A stretch of DNA of 64,000 nucleotides from Acidobacteria bacterium Ga0077553. Its GTDB lineage: Bacteria > Acidobacteriota > Terriglobia > Bryobacterales > Bryobacteraceae. The stretch is from assembly GCA_001464575.1 (NCBI GenBank), contig LNFE01000265.1:32637-96636 (forward strand), in the 5' to 3' direction. The notes beneath the pieces were generated by a model. It was not told where the DNA came from, did not search any database, and was given only the letters and a program-made list of their open reading frames with translations. Both the position numbers and the translations under genes were made by a program. Below, one piece after another: positions 42,138-51,396 of this stretch. The number at the start of each line of letters is the position of its first letter. Within the stretch, counting starts at the first letter, position 1.

Positions 42138-45100
42138 ATGCCCACACCCAGTTCAGACGTCCCTTTCGTTCACCTGCATTGCCACACAGACTACTCCCTG
42201 CTCGACGGCGCTTGCGAGATTAAACAGCTCATGAAGCTGACCGCGGAGCTGGAGCAGCCGGCCGTGGCGATGACCGACCACGGCAACATGTTCGGTGCGG
42301 TGGAGTTCCACAATGCGGCCAAGGACAAAGGGATTCACCCGGTCTTCGGCTGCGAGGTTTACGTCAATCAGAACGGCCACAAGTCCCGCACGGAGAACGA
42401 CCGGTACAACCATCTGGTGCTGCTCTGCGAGAACCAGGAAGGCTACCGGAATCTGATCAAGCTGGTCTCGACCGGGTACCTGGACGGCTTCTACTATAAG
42501 CCGCGCGTCGACAAGGATCTGCTGGCCCAGCACTCGAAGGGCATCATCTGCCTGAGCGCGTGTTTACGAGGCGATCTGAACGAGGCGCTGCTGGGCGATA
42601 AGTACGATAAAGCCCGGGAACTGGCCGCGACCTACACCGACATCTTCGGCAAGGACAACTTCTTTCTGGAGTTGCAGGACCACGGCCTTGAACAGGATAA
42701 GCGGCTGATTCCCGAGGTAGCCAAGCTGTCGGCCGAGATGGGCATTCCGCTCGTCGCGACCAACGATTCGCACTATCTGCGGAAAGACGACGCGCGGGCG
42801 CATGAGCTGTTCATGTGCATTTCGACGGGCAAGACCGTCTCCGATCCGAACCGGATGCACTGGGATCATCCGGCTTTCTACATGAAGTCGAAGGCCGAGA
42901 TGGAGCAGCTCTTTGGAGACTACCCGAGCGCGCTGCGGAACCCCTACGAGATCGCCATGCGGTGCAAGGTCGCGCTCGAAAAGGTGAAGGAGCCGTTTCC
43001 AAAGTTCGACGTGCCGCCGGAGCACTCCATCGACAGCTACTTCGCCTACGTCTGCCGCGAGGGCTTTGAGAAGCGGCGGCCGCGCCTCGAATACATGCGC
43101 GAGAAGGGCACGCTGCGGCAGCCGATGGAAGCGTACAAGGAGCGCCTCGATCGCGAGATCAAGATGATCCAGCAGATGAAGTTTTCAGGCTACTTCCTGA
43201 TCGTGTGGGACTTCATTCGCTACGCCCGGCAGTCCAATATTCCAGTGGGTCCAGGACGCGGCTCAGCCGCCGGTTCGCTGGTTTCCTATGCGATGGAGAT
43301 CACCGACATTGACCCGCTGCAGTATGGCCTGCTGTTCGAACGGTTCCTGAATCCGGAACGCATTTCGATGCCCGATATCGATACGGACTTTGAGCCGCGC
43401 GGGCGGGGCAAGGTGATTCAGTACGTCACCGAGAAGTACGGCCGGGAGCAGGTGGCGCAGATCATCACGTTCGGAACGCTGGGTTCGAAGGCGGCAATCA
43501 AGGACGTCGGCCGCGTGCTCGATATGACCTTCGCCGAAGTCGACAAGCTGACCAAGCTGGTGCCGCCGACGCTGAACATCAAGCTGAAGGATGCGTTCGC
43601 CCAGGAGCCGGGGTTCGATGCCGCGGCCAAGGCCGATCCGCGCGTGAAGGAAGTAATGGAAGTGGCGCTGCGCCTGGAAGGTATGGCGCGGAACGCTTCG
43701 GTGCACGCGGCCGGCGTCGTCATCTCGCCGCAACCGCTCCGTGAGCTCGTCCCGCTGTACAAGACGAACAAAGACGAAATTGTGACGCAGTATGACATGT
43801 CGGGCTTGGAGAAGCTCGGCCTGTTGAAGATGGACTTCCTGGGTCTGACCACGCTCACGATTGTCGAAGATGCGTTGACGCTCATCAAGTCGAACCGCGG
43901 CGTGAAGCTGGTGATGGAAGACATCCCGCTTGACGACCAGAAGACGTACGAGGAGATCTTCTGGAAGGGGCGGACCTCCGGCGTTTTTCAGTTTGAATCT
44001 TCGGGCATGCAGGACATTCTGCGGCGGTCGAAGCCGGAACGGATTGAGGATCTTTGCGCGCTGAACGCGCTGTACCGGCCGGGCCCGATTCAGGGCGGCA
44101 TGATCGACGATTTCATCGCGCGGAAACACGGGAAGAAAGAAGTCGTCTTCGACTTCGCGGAGTTGGAGCCGCTGCTGGGCGAGACGTATGGCGTCATCGT
44201 TTACCAGGAGCAGGTGATGCAGATTTCGAACGTCATCGCCGGCTACAGCCTGGGTGAAGCCGACCTGCTGCGGCGCGCCATGGGCAAGAAAGAGGCCGCG
44301 GCGATGGCCGAGCAGAAGCAGCGGTTTCTATCGGGCTCCGGTAAATTGGGCCACAACGCAAAGAAGGCCGATAAGCTTTTCGACCTGATGGCGCAGTTCG
44401 CGGGCTACGGCTTCAACAAGTCGCACTCGGCGGCGTATGCCTATCTGGCCTATGTGACGGCGTATCTGAAGGCGCACTACACGATTGAGTTCATGTCGGC
44501 GCTGCTGACGTCGGAAACGGGGAACACGGATAAGGTCGTCAAGTACATCAACGAGTGCAAGGACATGGGCATCAAGGTGCTGCCGCCCGATGTTGCTTCG
44601 TCGCTGTTGAGCTTTGCGCCGGACGGCGAGGCCATCCGCTTTGGGCTGGGGGCGATTAAGAATCTGGGCCAGGGCGCGGTGGAGTCGATCCTGGCGGCGC
44701 GGAAGGAAGTGGGCAAATTCCGCACGTTCTTCGGCTTTTGCGAGAGCGTCGACGTGGGCGCGGTGAACAAGCGGGCGATTGAATCGTTGATCAAGGCCGG
44801 GGCGATGGATAGCCTGGAAGGCACGCGCAGCCAGTTGACCGCGATGATCGATCGCGCGATGGAACATGCGCAGCGGGTGAAAAAGGACAAGGAGAGCGGG
44901 CAGGTGGGTCTGTTCGCCGACCTGTTCGGCGGGCCGGCCGAAGACGCTCCGGACGAGCCGTTGCCCAAGGTGAAGGACTGGACGCAAACCGAAAAGCTGC
45001 AGGGCGAGAAGGAGATGATCGGCTTCTACGTCACCGGCCATCCGCTGGACGCGTTTGAAGAAAAGATCACCGAGCTGCGGACGCACGAGAGCGACGGGCT

Positions 45101-46445
45101 GGACGAATGCCAGAAGGGTGAGGAGGTGCGGCTCTGCGGCATTCTGACGAGTATTCAGCGGCGCCGGAATAAAGAAGGGAAGCTGTGGGCGGCGATGCGT
45201 CTCGAAGACCACAAGGGCAGCCTGGAAGCAATGTGCTTCAACAGCAAGATTGAAGAACTCAACCAGCATCTGACCGACGACAACCCCGTGATGGCTGTGT
45301 GTAAGGTGATGCCGGAGGAGGGTTCGGCGCCGAAGGTCAGCATTCAGGAGATTGTGCCGCTGGCGAATGCGTTGGTAAAGTTGCCGAGCATTATCGCCAT
45401 CCGCGTGCGCATCCGCGATGGCAACGGCGACGAGGCGGCAACGGAGCTGCGGGAGCTGTTCAGCCGGAAGCCCGGGAACGCGCAGGTCCGGCTGAAGCTG
45501 GAGAAGCCGCGGGACTTTATCGCCATGATCGACGTGCCGGTGAAGGTGCGGCCCGACCGGGAGTTCAAAGCCGAAATCGAAAGGATCTGCGGCGGCGACG
45601 CATTTGAGGTACTCGAGCCGCAGGACTCCGAACCGTACCCTATCGTGGGCGGTCGAGTGCAGACGAGGGCACTCGAGTATCACGTCACGGACCATTGCAA
45701 CCTTCGCTGTGACCATTGCTGCTCGTACTCGCCGATCTTGAAAAAGTGGTGCGCGGACCCGTTGCAGTTTGAAGAGGATCTGCTGCTGGTGCGCCGCGTG
45801 GTCGAGCCGCAGTTTGTGAAGATTGTCGGCGGCGAACCGCTGCTGCATCCGGAGTTGGAGACGCTGCTGACGATTGGTCATCGGCTGCAAGTGGGGCCAC
45901 GGATTCAATTGACGACGAATGCGCTGTTGATTGAGAAGCTGTCGGCGAAAAGCTGGGACTGCATTCAGATGATCTCGGTCTCGCTGTACCCGGAGCCGGC
46001 GCTGCCGAAGCCGTTGATCCGGTACATCGCCAAGCAGGCGGCGGCGCGGGGTATCGAAGTGAGCTGGAAGATGCAGGATAAGTTCACCTGCCTGGACCGG
46101 ACAGCACGGGCCACCGAGGAGGAGGCGACGGCGACGTTCGCCGATTGCTGGATTCGGCATCGCTGCAATACGATCAAGAACGGCCGGTTCTACTCCTGCA
46201 CGCGGCCGCAGTACGTGCAGAAGTTTGCGATTGATGGCCCGCGGTTTGCGGAAGACGGGGTGCCGGTGGACGATCCGGATGCGGCGGCTCTGGCGCGGCG
46301 GATTCAGGCCCATTTGACGCAGAGTGAGCCGCTGCATTCGTGCTTTCTCTGCAACGGGGGCCAGGCGCATTTGGAGACGCACCGGCAGCTGAGCCCGGTG
46401 GCGATTCGCGGCAAGCGAGAGACGCTCATCAACCTCACTGCATGA
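42138..46445 (+). CDS. dnaE: DNA polymerase III alpha subunit fused to a C-terminal radical SAM domain
   Basis: A 1435-residue open frame without interruption. Residues 1 to about 1165 are a complete DnaE1-type replicase: PHP domain (HLHCHTDYSLLDG), polymerase core with PDIDTDF (Asp413, Asp415), GRGSAAGSLVSYA, helix-hairpin-helix (FAGYGFNKSHSAAY) and OB fold (LCGILTSIQRR). Its last segment (FKAEIERICGGDAFEVL) is where ordinary DnaE proteins end. From about 1170 to 1435 comes a radical SAM domain: Cys1187-x3-Cys1191-x2-Cys1194 in DHCNLRCDHCCSYSP, then VGGEPLLHPEL. Late Cys residues (DCW, RCNTIKNGRFYSC, SCFLC) suggest an auxiliary Fe-S cluster. In-frame GTG codons at 45645 and 45657 could start a separate radical SAM protein, but no ribosome site is visible. 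Confidence 0.9.
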   Translation: MPTPSSDVPFVHLHCHTDYSLLDGACEIKQLMKLTAELEQPAVAMTDHGNMFGAVEFHNAAKDKGIHPVFGCEVYVNQNGHKSRTENDRYNHLVLLCENQEGYRNLIKLVSTGYLDGFYYKPRVDKDLLAQHSKGIICLSACLRGDLNEALLGDKYDKARELAATYTDIFGKDNFFLELQDHGLEQDKRLIPEVAKLSAEMGIPLVATNDSHYLRKDDARAHELFMCISTGKTVSDPNRMHWDHPAFYMKSKAEMEQLFGDYPSALRNPYEIAMRCKVALEKVKEPFPKFDVPPEHSIDSYFAYVCREGFEKRRPRLEYMREKGTLRQPMEAYKERLDREIKMIQQMKFSGYFLIVWDFIRYARQSNIPVGPGRGSAAGSLVSYAMEITDIDPLQYGLLFERFLNPERISMPDIDTDFEPRGRGKVIQYVTEKYGREQVAQIITFGTLGSKAAIKDVGRVLDMTFAEVDKLTKLVPPTLNIKLKDAFAQEPGFDAAAKADPRVKEVMEVALRLEGMARNASVHAAGVVISPQPLRELVPLYKTNKDEIVTQYDMSGLEKLGLLKMDFLGLTTLTIVEDALTLIKSNRGVKLVMEDIPLDDQKTYEEIFWKGRTSGVFQFESSGMQDILRRSKPERIEDLCALNALYRPGPIQGGMIDDFIARKHGKKEVVFDFAELEPLLGETYGVIVYQEQVMQISNVIAGYSLGEADLLRRAMGKKEAAAMAEQKQRFLSGSGKLGHNAKKADKLFDLMAQFAGYGFNKSHSAAYAYLAYVTAYLKAHYTIEFMSALLTSETGNTDKVVKYINECKDMGIKVLPPDVASSLLSFAPDGEAIRFGLGAIKNLGQGAVESILAARKEVGKFRTFFGFCESVDVGAVNKRAIESLIKAGAMDSLEGTRSQLTAMIDRAMEHAQRVKKDKESGQVGLFADLFGGPAEDAPDEPLPKVKDWTQTEKLQGEKEMIGFYVTGHPLDAFEEKITELRTHESDGLDECQKGEEVRLCGILTSIQRRRNKEGKLWAAMRLEDHKGSLEAMCFNSKIEELNQHLTDDNPVMAVCKVMPEEGSAPKVSIQEIVPLANALVKLPSIIAIRVRIRDGNGDEAATELRELFSRKPGNAQVRLKLEKPRDFIAMIDVPVKVRPDREFKAEIERICGGDAFEVLEPQDSEPYPIVGGRVQTRALEYHVTDHCNLRCDHCCSYSPILKKWCADPLQFEEDLLLVRRVVEPQFVKIVGGEPLLHPELETLLTIGHRLQVGPRIQLTTNALLIEKLSAKSWDCIQMISVSLYPEPALPKPLIRYIAKQAAARGIEVSWKMQDKFTCLDRTARATEEEATATFADCWIRHRCNTIKNGRFYSCTRPQYVQKFAIDGPRFAEDGVPVDDPDAAALARRIQAHLTQSEPLHSCFLCNGGQAHLETHRQLSPVAIRGKRETLINLTA

Positions 46446-47062
46446 CCCTTCGCGACACGCTGACGCAGGCATTGGCGGCCACCGAGGCGGTGGCCGTGAG
46501 CGGGGGCCTGGACTCCTGGGTGCTCGTGCGGCTGCTGCAGGAGTTGGGCCGGCCGGCGCGCGGCTATACGGTGGCGACCGGCATCGCGGGCTACTGCGAA
46601 CGGGAGCGGACGCAGGCGTTGGCGGAACAGTTCGGCGTGCCGTTGACGGTGTTCGAGCGGCCGGATCTGGAGGCTGCGTTGCCGCGCTTTTTGGCCGTGA
46701 CGCGGACGCCGATCTACAACCTGCATCCGGTTTCGAAACTGCTGTTGGCCGAGGCGCTGCGGGACGCGGGCGTGGCGGAGGTGATGGGCGGGGACGCGGC
46801 GGACCAGATCTTCCGCGGCGAATCCAGTTGCGACCTGCTGCCATTGACGCTGGCGTGTTTTGCGTTCGCGGGGGTGCGGCTGCATCTGCCGTTTCAAGCG
46901 GTGACCGTGACGACGCCGGACCCGGAGAAGCGGGCGCTGCGGGAGTTGGCGGCGGAGCTGGGGCTGCCGGCGATTCCGAAGCGGCCGACGCTGGTGCCCG
47001 GGCCGGACATTCTCGAACGGACTCGGCAGGAGCTCGCGCTATGTGCGGCATTGCCGGGGTAA
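46442..47062 (+). CDS. stand-alone asparagine-synthase-type PP-loop ATPase
   Basis: A 206-residue protein containing only the nucleotide alpha-hydrolase (PP-loop) fold of the asparagine synthase domain. Its SGGLDS phosphate-binding motif lies at 20-25 and VMGGDAADQIF matches the second conserved ATP-site strand. It lacks the N-terminal glutaminase half of AsnB. Such enzymes activate a carboxylate with ATP as acyl-AMP for amide or related bond formation. The ATG overlaps the stop of the polymerase/radical SAM frame (ATGA), and the next gene starts 22 bases before its end. The substrate is unknown; a modified small molecule or peptide is a guess from context. Confidence 0.78.
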   Translation: MTLRDTLTQALAATEAVAVSGGLDSWVLVRLLQELGRPARGYTVATGIAGYCERERTQALAEQFGVPLTVFERPDLEAALPRFLAVTRTPIYNLHPVSKLLLAEALRDAGVAEVMGGDAADQIFRGESSCDLLPLTLACFAFAGVRLHLPFQAVTVTTPDPEKRALRELAAELGLPAIPKRPTLVPGPDILERTRQELALCAALPG

Positions 47063-48669
47063 TCGGTCCGCGCGGCGACGCGGCGTTGGCTGCGGAGCTC
47101 GCAGCCCGGCTGCGGCATCGGGGGCCGGACGGGTCAGGAACGCTGGTGACGGAACGGGCCACGCTGGTGCAGACGCGCCTCGCGCTGGTGGATCCGCGGC
47201 GGCATGCGCTGCCGCTGTCCGATGGGCGGTTTACGCTGTTGTTCAACGGCGAAGTGTATAACCATCGGGAGTTGCGGCAGGAGCTGGCGGGGTATCCGTT
47301 TGCGACCGAGACGGATACGGAGGTGGTCTTCGCCGCGCTGTTGCGCTGGGGGCCACGGGCGCTCTCGCGGTTGGAAGGGATGTTCGCGTTATTCTTGTGG
47401 GACGAGGCGACGGGGGAGTATCTCGGAGCCGTGGACCCGTTGGGGGTGAAGCCGTTCGTCTATCACGAGGGGCCGGAAGGGCTCGCCTTTTGCTCGGAGG
47501 CGGCGCCGTTGCTGGAGGCGGGGGTGGTGCCGTTCCGGCCTTGCGAGGAGGGCGTGGTGGAGCATCTCACGGCGCCTTATTTTGCGCTCTCGCCGTTTGC
47601 GAATTTGCAGCGGCTGCCCGGGGGCCACTATCTGACGGCGCGGGGCTTAACGGCGTACCGCTGCGCGACGCGAAACGAGGACTTGTTGGGGGCGCTGCGG
47701 CGGTCGGTGCGGGCGAGTACCCCTGCGGGGCTGTTTCTTTCGGGGGGCGTGGATTCGAGCCTTCTGGCGGCGTTGGCGGAACCGGGGCTGCCGGCTTACA
47801 CGATCGACTACGGCGCGATGGACTACTCCGATTCGCTAATAGTGAAGAGTGACGATGTGCCGTTCGCGAAGCAGGCGGCGGAGGCGACGGGGCAAGCGTT
47901 GACGCTGGTTTCGCCGGCCAACTACGAAGCGGAGTTGCGGCGGACGCTGTGGGCAAACGACCAGATCGCGGCCTGGGAGCAGGAGGTCTCGCAGAATCTG
48001 CTGGCGGAGGCGGCGGCACCGCACTGCAAGGCCGTGCTCGTCGGCGACGCGGCGGACGAGACGCACTACGGCTACGGGTTTTTGCTCGATCCGGCGCGGA
48101 TCGTCTCCCCGCGGCCGTTGATCGATTTCTTTGGCCATCTGCCGCTGCGGAAGATGGATGCCGCGGCACACTTCACGGAGAAGTATCGGGCCGAAGCCGA
48201 GGCGGCGGGACACAGTTGGGCGACGCCGGGCGGACAGTTGCGCGCGATTTCGTACCTGATTCGCCAGCGATGGCTGACGCGGCTGCTTCATAACGGCGAT
48301 ATCCAGTTGATGGCGCATTCCGTGGAGGGCCGGGTGCCGTTTGCAGACCCGACGGTGCTCGCGTTGGCCGATGCGGCCGCGCCGGAGGAGGCGCTGGGGA
48401 AGCGGCTACTACGGACCGCCGCGGCCGAAGTGCTGCCGGAGGCGATTGCGTGGCGGCCGAAGTCCGCTTTGACGAAGAACCTGGCCGGGCGGGAGACGGT
48501 TCATCGGTTGTTCCGGGCGGCGTGGTCGGAGCGGGGGGAGTTGCTGGCGCCGTATGTCGACGCGGATTTCGTCGAGGCCATGGGCCCGCCGCGGGACGAC
48601 CGGGAGACGGGCCTGCAGTTTCGTTTGCTGGCGACATTGACCTGGTTTACGCGTTGGGAAGGTATATGA
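47041..48669 (+). CDS. glutamine-hydrolysing asparagine synthetase-like amidotransferase
   Basis: A 542-residue AsnB-type enzyme. The glutaminase domain begins MCGIAG with nucleophile Cys2, RHRGPDGSG and LLFNGEVYNHREL. The synthetase domain has the SGGVDSS PP-loop at about 234-240 and the second ATP-site motif LVGDAADETHYGYGF. All residues expected for activity are present, so it probably transfers ammonia from glutamine to an ATP-activated carboxylate. Free asparagine synthesis is possible, but it sits between a PP-loop homologue and glycosyltransferases, a setting more typical of a dedicated product pathway. Its stop overlaps the next start (ATGA). Confidence 0.88.
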   Translation: MCGIAGVIGPRGDAALAAELAARLRHRGPDGSGTLVTERATLVQTRLALVDPRRHALPLSDGRFTLLFNGEVYNHRELRQELAGYPFATETDTEVVFAALLRWGPRALSRLEGMFALFLWDEATGEYLGAVDPLGVKPFVYHEGPEGLAFCSEAAPLLEAGVVPFRPCEEGVVEHLTAPYFALSPFANLQRLPGGHYLTARGLTAYRCATRNEDLLGALRRSVRASTPAGLFLSGGVDSSLLAALAEPGLPAYTIDYGAMDYSDSLIVKSDDVPFAKQAAEATGQALTLVSPANYEAELRRTLWANDQIAAWEQEVSQNLLAEAAAPHCKAVLVGDAADETHYGYGFLLDPARIVSPRPLIDFFGHLPLRKMDAAAHFTEKYRAEAEAAGHSWATPGGQLRAISYLIRQRWLTRLLHNGDIQLMAHSVEGRVPFADPTVLALADAAAPEEALGKRLLRTAAAEVLPEAIAWRPKSALTKNLAGRETVHRLFRAAWSERGELLAPYVDADFVEAMGPPRDDRETGLQFRLLATLTWFTRWEGI

Positions 48670-49766
48670 GAGTCGCGTTCGCACTGATTCCGGAGAAGGG
48701 GCACGTGAACCCGTACGTTGGGCCGGCGCAGGCGCTGCAGGAGATGGGGCACGAGGTCGTAGTGGGTGCGCCGGGCGATATTGGCGCGCAGTGCGCGGCG
48801 GCGGGGCTGCCCTTTGCGATGTTGCCGGGCAGTTCGGACCGGCCGACGCACGGGGCGGAGTTGGTGGCGCTGATTCAGGATCGGGAGCGGTTGGCGACTT
48901 GGATCGGGCAGTTGCTGCTGGACAACCCGGACGAGCAGGTGGTGCAGTTGCGGGCTTGGTATCAGAGGATGGACGTGGTGGTGGTGGACCCGCTCTACTA
49001 CGCGGCGTCGCTGGCGGCGGAGGCGGAGGGGTTGCCGTGGGCGGCGGTCTCCAATTCGTTGAACCCTGTGATTCCGGAGGATCTCGACAGCGATCTGCTG
49101 CGGACGGTGCGGAAGTTGCAGCGGCCACCGGGAAGGTATTCCGGCTGCGACCGGCTTTCGCCGCACTTAAACATCGCGTTTACCACCGAGGCGCTATGCG
49201 GACCGGTGGAGGGCGTTCACCTGGTGGGCCCTTCGTTTCCGCTACGGAGCCGGGGCGACGAGGCGGCGCTGCGGCCGCTGCCGGAGGGGCGGCCGGTGAT
49301 CTACGCTTCCTTTGGCAGCCAGATCTACCATTGGCCGGAACTGTTCGCGAAGCTTGCGGCGGCGAACCCGGGAGCAGAGTTGGTGCTCTCGGTGGGCGAC
49401 CTGCCGGGGCCGTTTCCCGGGTGCCATGTGTATCGCTACGCGCCGCAACTGGAATTGCTGTGGCGGGCGCGGGTGTTTGTGACGCATGGCGGGGCCAATT
49501 CTTTTATGGAAGCGATTGCGGCGAATGTGCCGATGCTGATCTCGCCTATGTGCAACGACCAGTTTCACCAAGCGTACTTTACGAAACGAAGCCAAATCGG
49601 GTTGGTGACGGATTTGCGCACGGCGACGGTGGAGGAGATTCGCCGGGACCTCGTGTCGCTGATGGGGGATGGGCCGGAGCGGGCGGCGATGGCGCGACTC
49701 TCGGCGACGTATCAGGTGGACGGGGCGCGGGCGGCGGCGCGGCTGATCGACGGGTTAGCGCTGTGA
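48666..49766 (+). CDS. GT1 (MGT/UGT-type) glycosyltransferase
   Basis: A 366-residue GT-B-fold enzyme. The N-terminal acceptor half begins MRVAFALIPEKGHVNPYVGPAQALQEMGHEVVV, the standard UGT opening with a His of the catalytic dyad. The C-terminal half has VIYASFGSQIYHWPELF and the donor-binding signature VFVTHGGANSFMEAIAANVPMLISPMCNDQFHQA. MGT-type enzymes glycosylate small molecules such as macrolides, flavonoids or glycopeptides using nucleotide sugars. ATGA and GTGA overlaps join it to both neighbours. Confidence 0.9.
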   Translation: MRVAFALIPEKGHVNPYVGPAQALQEMGHEVVVGAPGDIGAQCAAAGLPFAMLPGSSDRPTHGAELVALIQDRERLATWIGQLLLDNPDEQVVQLRAWYQRMDVVVVDPLYYAASLAAEAEGLPWAAVSNSLNPVIPEDLDSDLLRTVRKLQRPPGRYSGCDRLSPHLNIAFTTEALCGPVEGVHLVGPSFPLRSRGDEAALRPLPEGRPVIYASFGSQIYHWPELFAKLAAANPGAELVLSVGDLPGPFPGCHVYRYAPQLELLWRARVFVTHGGANSFMEAIAANVPMLISPMCNDQFHQAYFTKRSQIGLVTDLRTATVEEIRRDLVSLMGDGPERAAMARLSATYQVDGARAAARLIDGLAL

Positions 49767-50686
49767 TCCCGATCGGCATCACAGCGCGGAACGAGGCGAA
49801 AAACATTCGGGCTTTGCTGGCTTCGCTGCGAGTGGCCGTCGCGCGGGCCGAGGCCGCCTGCGGCCTCCGGTTTGAGCTCCATGTTCTGTTGAACGATAAC
49901 GAGGATCATACGGTGTCGTTACTTCGAGATCAGCGGGATCTCACGATTTGGCAGACCTACGGGGGCATCGTGGAGGCGCAGCGGGCGCTGGTGGAGGCGC
50001 GGCCCGGGGCTCCGTGGATTCTCTTCACCGACGCGGATATTCTGATCCATCCCGATACGGTGACCGAACTCAGCCGGGCGATGCGGGACCATCCGGACGT
50101 GGAGATCGCCTCCGCCGAGAAGTATCCGCTGCCGCCCCGGCGGCGGACGCTGTTGGCCCGAGCGCTGTACTATTTCAACCTGCGCGAGGGTTACCAGACC
50201 AAGCGTCTCTACTGCAATGGCCAGTGCTTCGCCATCCGGTGTTGGGACATTCCAAAGCCGTCCGGCTTGCGGTGGAACCCGGCCGCGGACAATCCGTTTC
50301 TCCACCTCGCCGCGGGCATCCGCTGCGACGACATCTTCCTCTCGCTGGGCCGGGCGCCGGAGGCACTGCTCTGCACGCCAGCGGGTATTCAGTACCGGCC
50401 GCCGGAGACGCTGCAGGGCATGTTCCGGAAGTATCAGCGGATGCGGCTGGAGCTGGAGCGGATGGCGTATTTCTTTCCGCGCGAGAGGCCGCGGGGCCGG
50501 CGGCTGGACCGGACGTTGCTGCGGCAGGCGCCGTGGCGGGAGCAAGCGCTCTATGGCGTGTTCCAGGCCGCCCTGCTGCTGTGCAAAGGGGCCTACTGGG
50601 CGCAGCGCGTCTACTATTCCCGATGGGCGAAAGCGCCGTGCCCTACCTGGCGCCCCGTTGAGGAGACGAAGGAGCCGCTCGCTTGA
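49763..50686 (+). CDS. GT2-type glycosyltransferase
   Basis: A 307-residue GT-A-fold protein with GTG start. The opening IPIGITARNEAKNIRALLASL is the usual GT2 nucleotide-sugar entry, and LFTDADILIHPDTV supplies the metal-binding DxD. A C-terminal region (YQTKRLYCNGQCFAIRCW, RCDDIFLSL) fits the acceptor side; the ASPDD-type base may be the CDD. No obvious transmembrane helix is present except weak hydrophobicity near the end. It is coupled by GTGA to the upstream glycosyltransferase and by TTGA to the next gene, so two sugars or one disaccharide may be built on the same product. Confidence 0.85.
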   Translation: MIPIGITARNEAKNIRALLASLRVAVARAEAACGLRFELHVLLNDNEDHTVSLLRDQRDLTIWQTYGGIVEAQRALVEARPGAPWILFTDADILIHPDTVTELSRAMRDHPDVEIASAEKYPLPPRRRTLLARALYYFNLREGYQTKRLYCNGQCFAIRCWDIPKPSGLRWNPAADNPFLHLAAGIRCDDIFLSLGRAPEALLCTPAGIQYRPPETLQGMFRKYQRMRLELERMAYFFPRERPRGRRLDRTLLRQAPWREQALYGVFQAALLLCKGAYWAQRVYYSRWAKAPCPTWRPVEETKEPLA

Positions 50687-51396
50687 TCGTTTATCAACAT
50701 CCCTGGCTGCAGGGATTAGAAATCTGGCACGGGTTGGCGCGGCACACGACGCTTTACCAGTTGCGGGACGATAAGCCGGCTTACTACGCAGGACTGGCAG
50801 AGTTTTTGACCCGGCTGCACGCCGGCGTGGCGGAGAACGCGGAGGGGGAGTCGCTCAGCCATGCGGCTGGATTCACGGAACTGTTGATCGCCGGGGGCGA
50901 GGCCGCACCGCTCGCCTTCCCGCACCGGCTGCTACCGCCGGACCCGTTCTGCGCCCGGCGCGGGGCGGAGGCGATTTGGGCGGAGTTCGGCTGGCGGCGG
51001 CCGGTGGCGATTGACCTGGGGCAGACGCAGTTGAAGCTGATTACGCCATCAACTTCGCTCGTGTTTCCGAGGCGGCTGCCTTATGGCCGGGCGTCGCTGC
51101 CGGAGGCGGATGGGCGGGAGCGGCTGCGGGCTTTCGTGGGCGAGGCGCTGGCGGCGGCGGGTCCGCATGATGGGGTGGTGTTGGGATTGCCGAACCGGAT
51201 CAGCGCGGAAGGGGTGGCGGAGTCGTCGACGTATCCGGGGCTGTACGGGCCGGTGGAGGATGTGTTCGGGCGTATGGATTGGGTGGTGGTAAACGATGCG
51301 GTGCTGACAGCGCGGGGATATCCACCGTCGGACGGTACGAAGCGGCTGGTGATGACGATGGGCTTCGGAGTGGGAGCGGCTTTATGGCACGGGTGA
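50683..51396 (+). CDS. ASKHA (actin/hexokinase-fold)-like protein of unknown function
   Basis: A 237-residue protein starting at TTG in a TTGA overlap. From about residue 105 it shows half of an actin/hexokinase-type ATPase: phosphate-1 motif VAIDLGQTQLKLI with Asp111, VVLGLPNRI, DWVVVNDAVLTARGY (connect-1-like Asn-Asp) and a Gly-rich phosphate-2-like VMTMGFGVGAALWHG. The first 100 residues are unrelated to ROK kinases (HPWLQGLEIWHGLARH) and may bind the acceptor. It could be a sugar kinase or regulator that has lost a lobe. It overlaps the PIG-L gene by 13 bases. The assignment is tentative. Confidence 0.6.
   Translation: MIVYQHPWLQGLEIWHGLARHTTLYQLRDDKPAYYAGLAEFLTRLHAGVAENAEGESLSHAAGFTELLIAGGEAAPLAFPHRLLPPDPFCARRGAEAIWAEFGWRRPVAIDLGQTQLKLITPSTSLVFPRRLPYGRASLPEADGRERLRAFVGEALAAAGPHDGVVLGLPNRISAEGVAESSTYPGLYGPVEDVFGRMDWVVVNDAVLTARGYPPSDGTKRLVMTMGFGVGAALWHG

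Noticed and set aside
44328..47246. A 972-residue minus-strand frame
   Set aside because: It lies antisense to dnaE, the PP-loop gene and part of the AsnB gene; its Arg/Pro/His-rich product matches no family.
47041..48669. Lasso-peptide cyclase
   Set aside because: It is AsnB-like, as lasso cyclases are, but no leader peptidase, leader-binding protein or precursor peptide gene is nearby, and the glutaminase half is intact.
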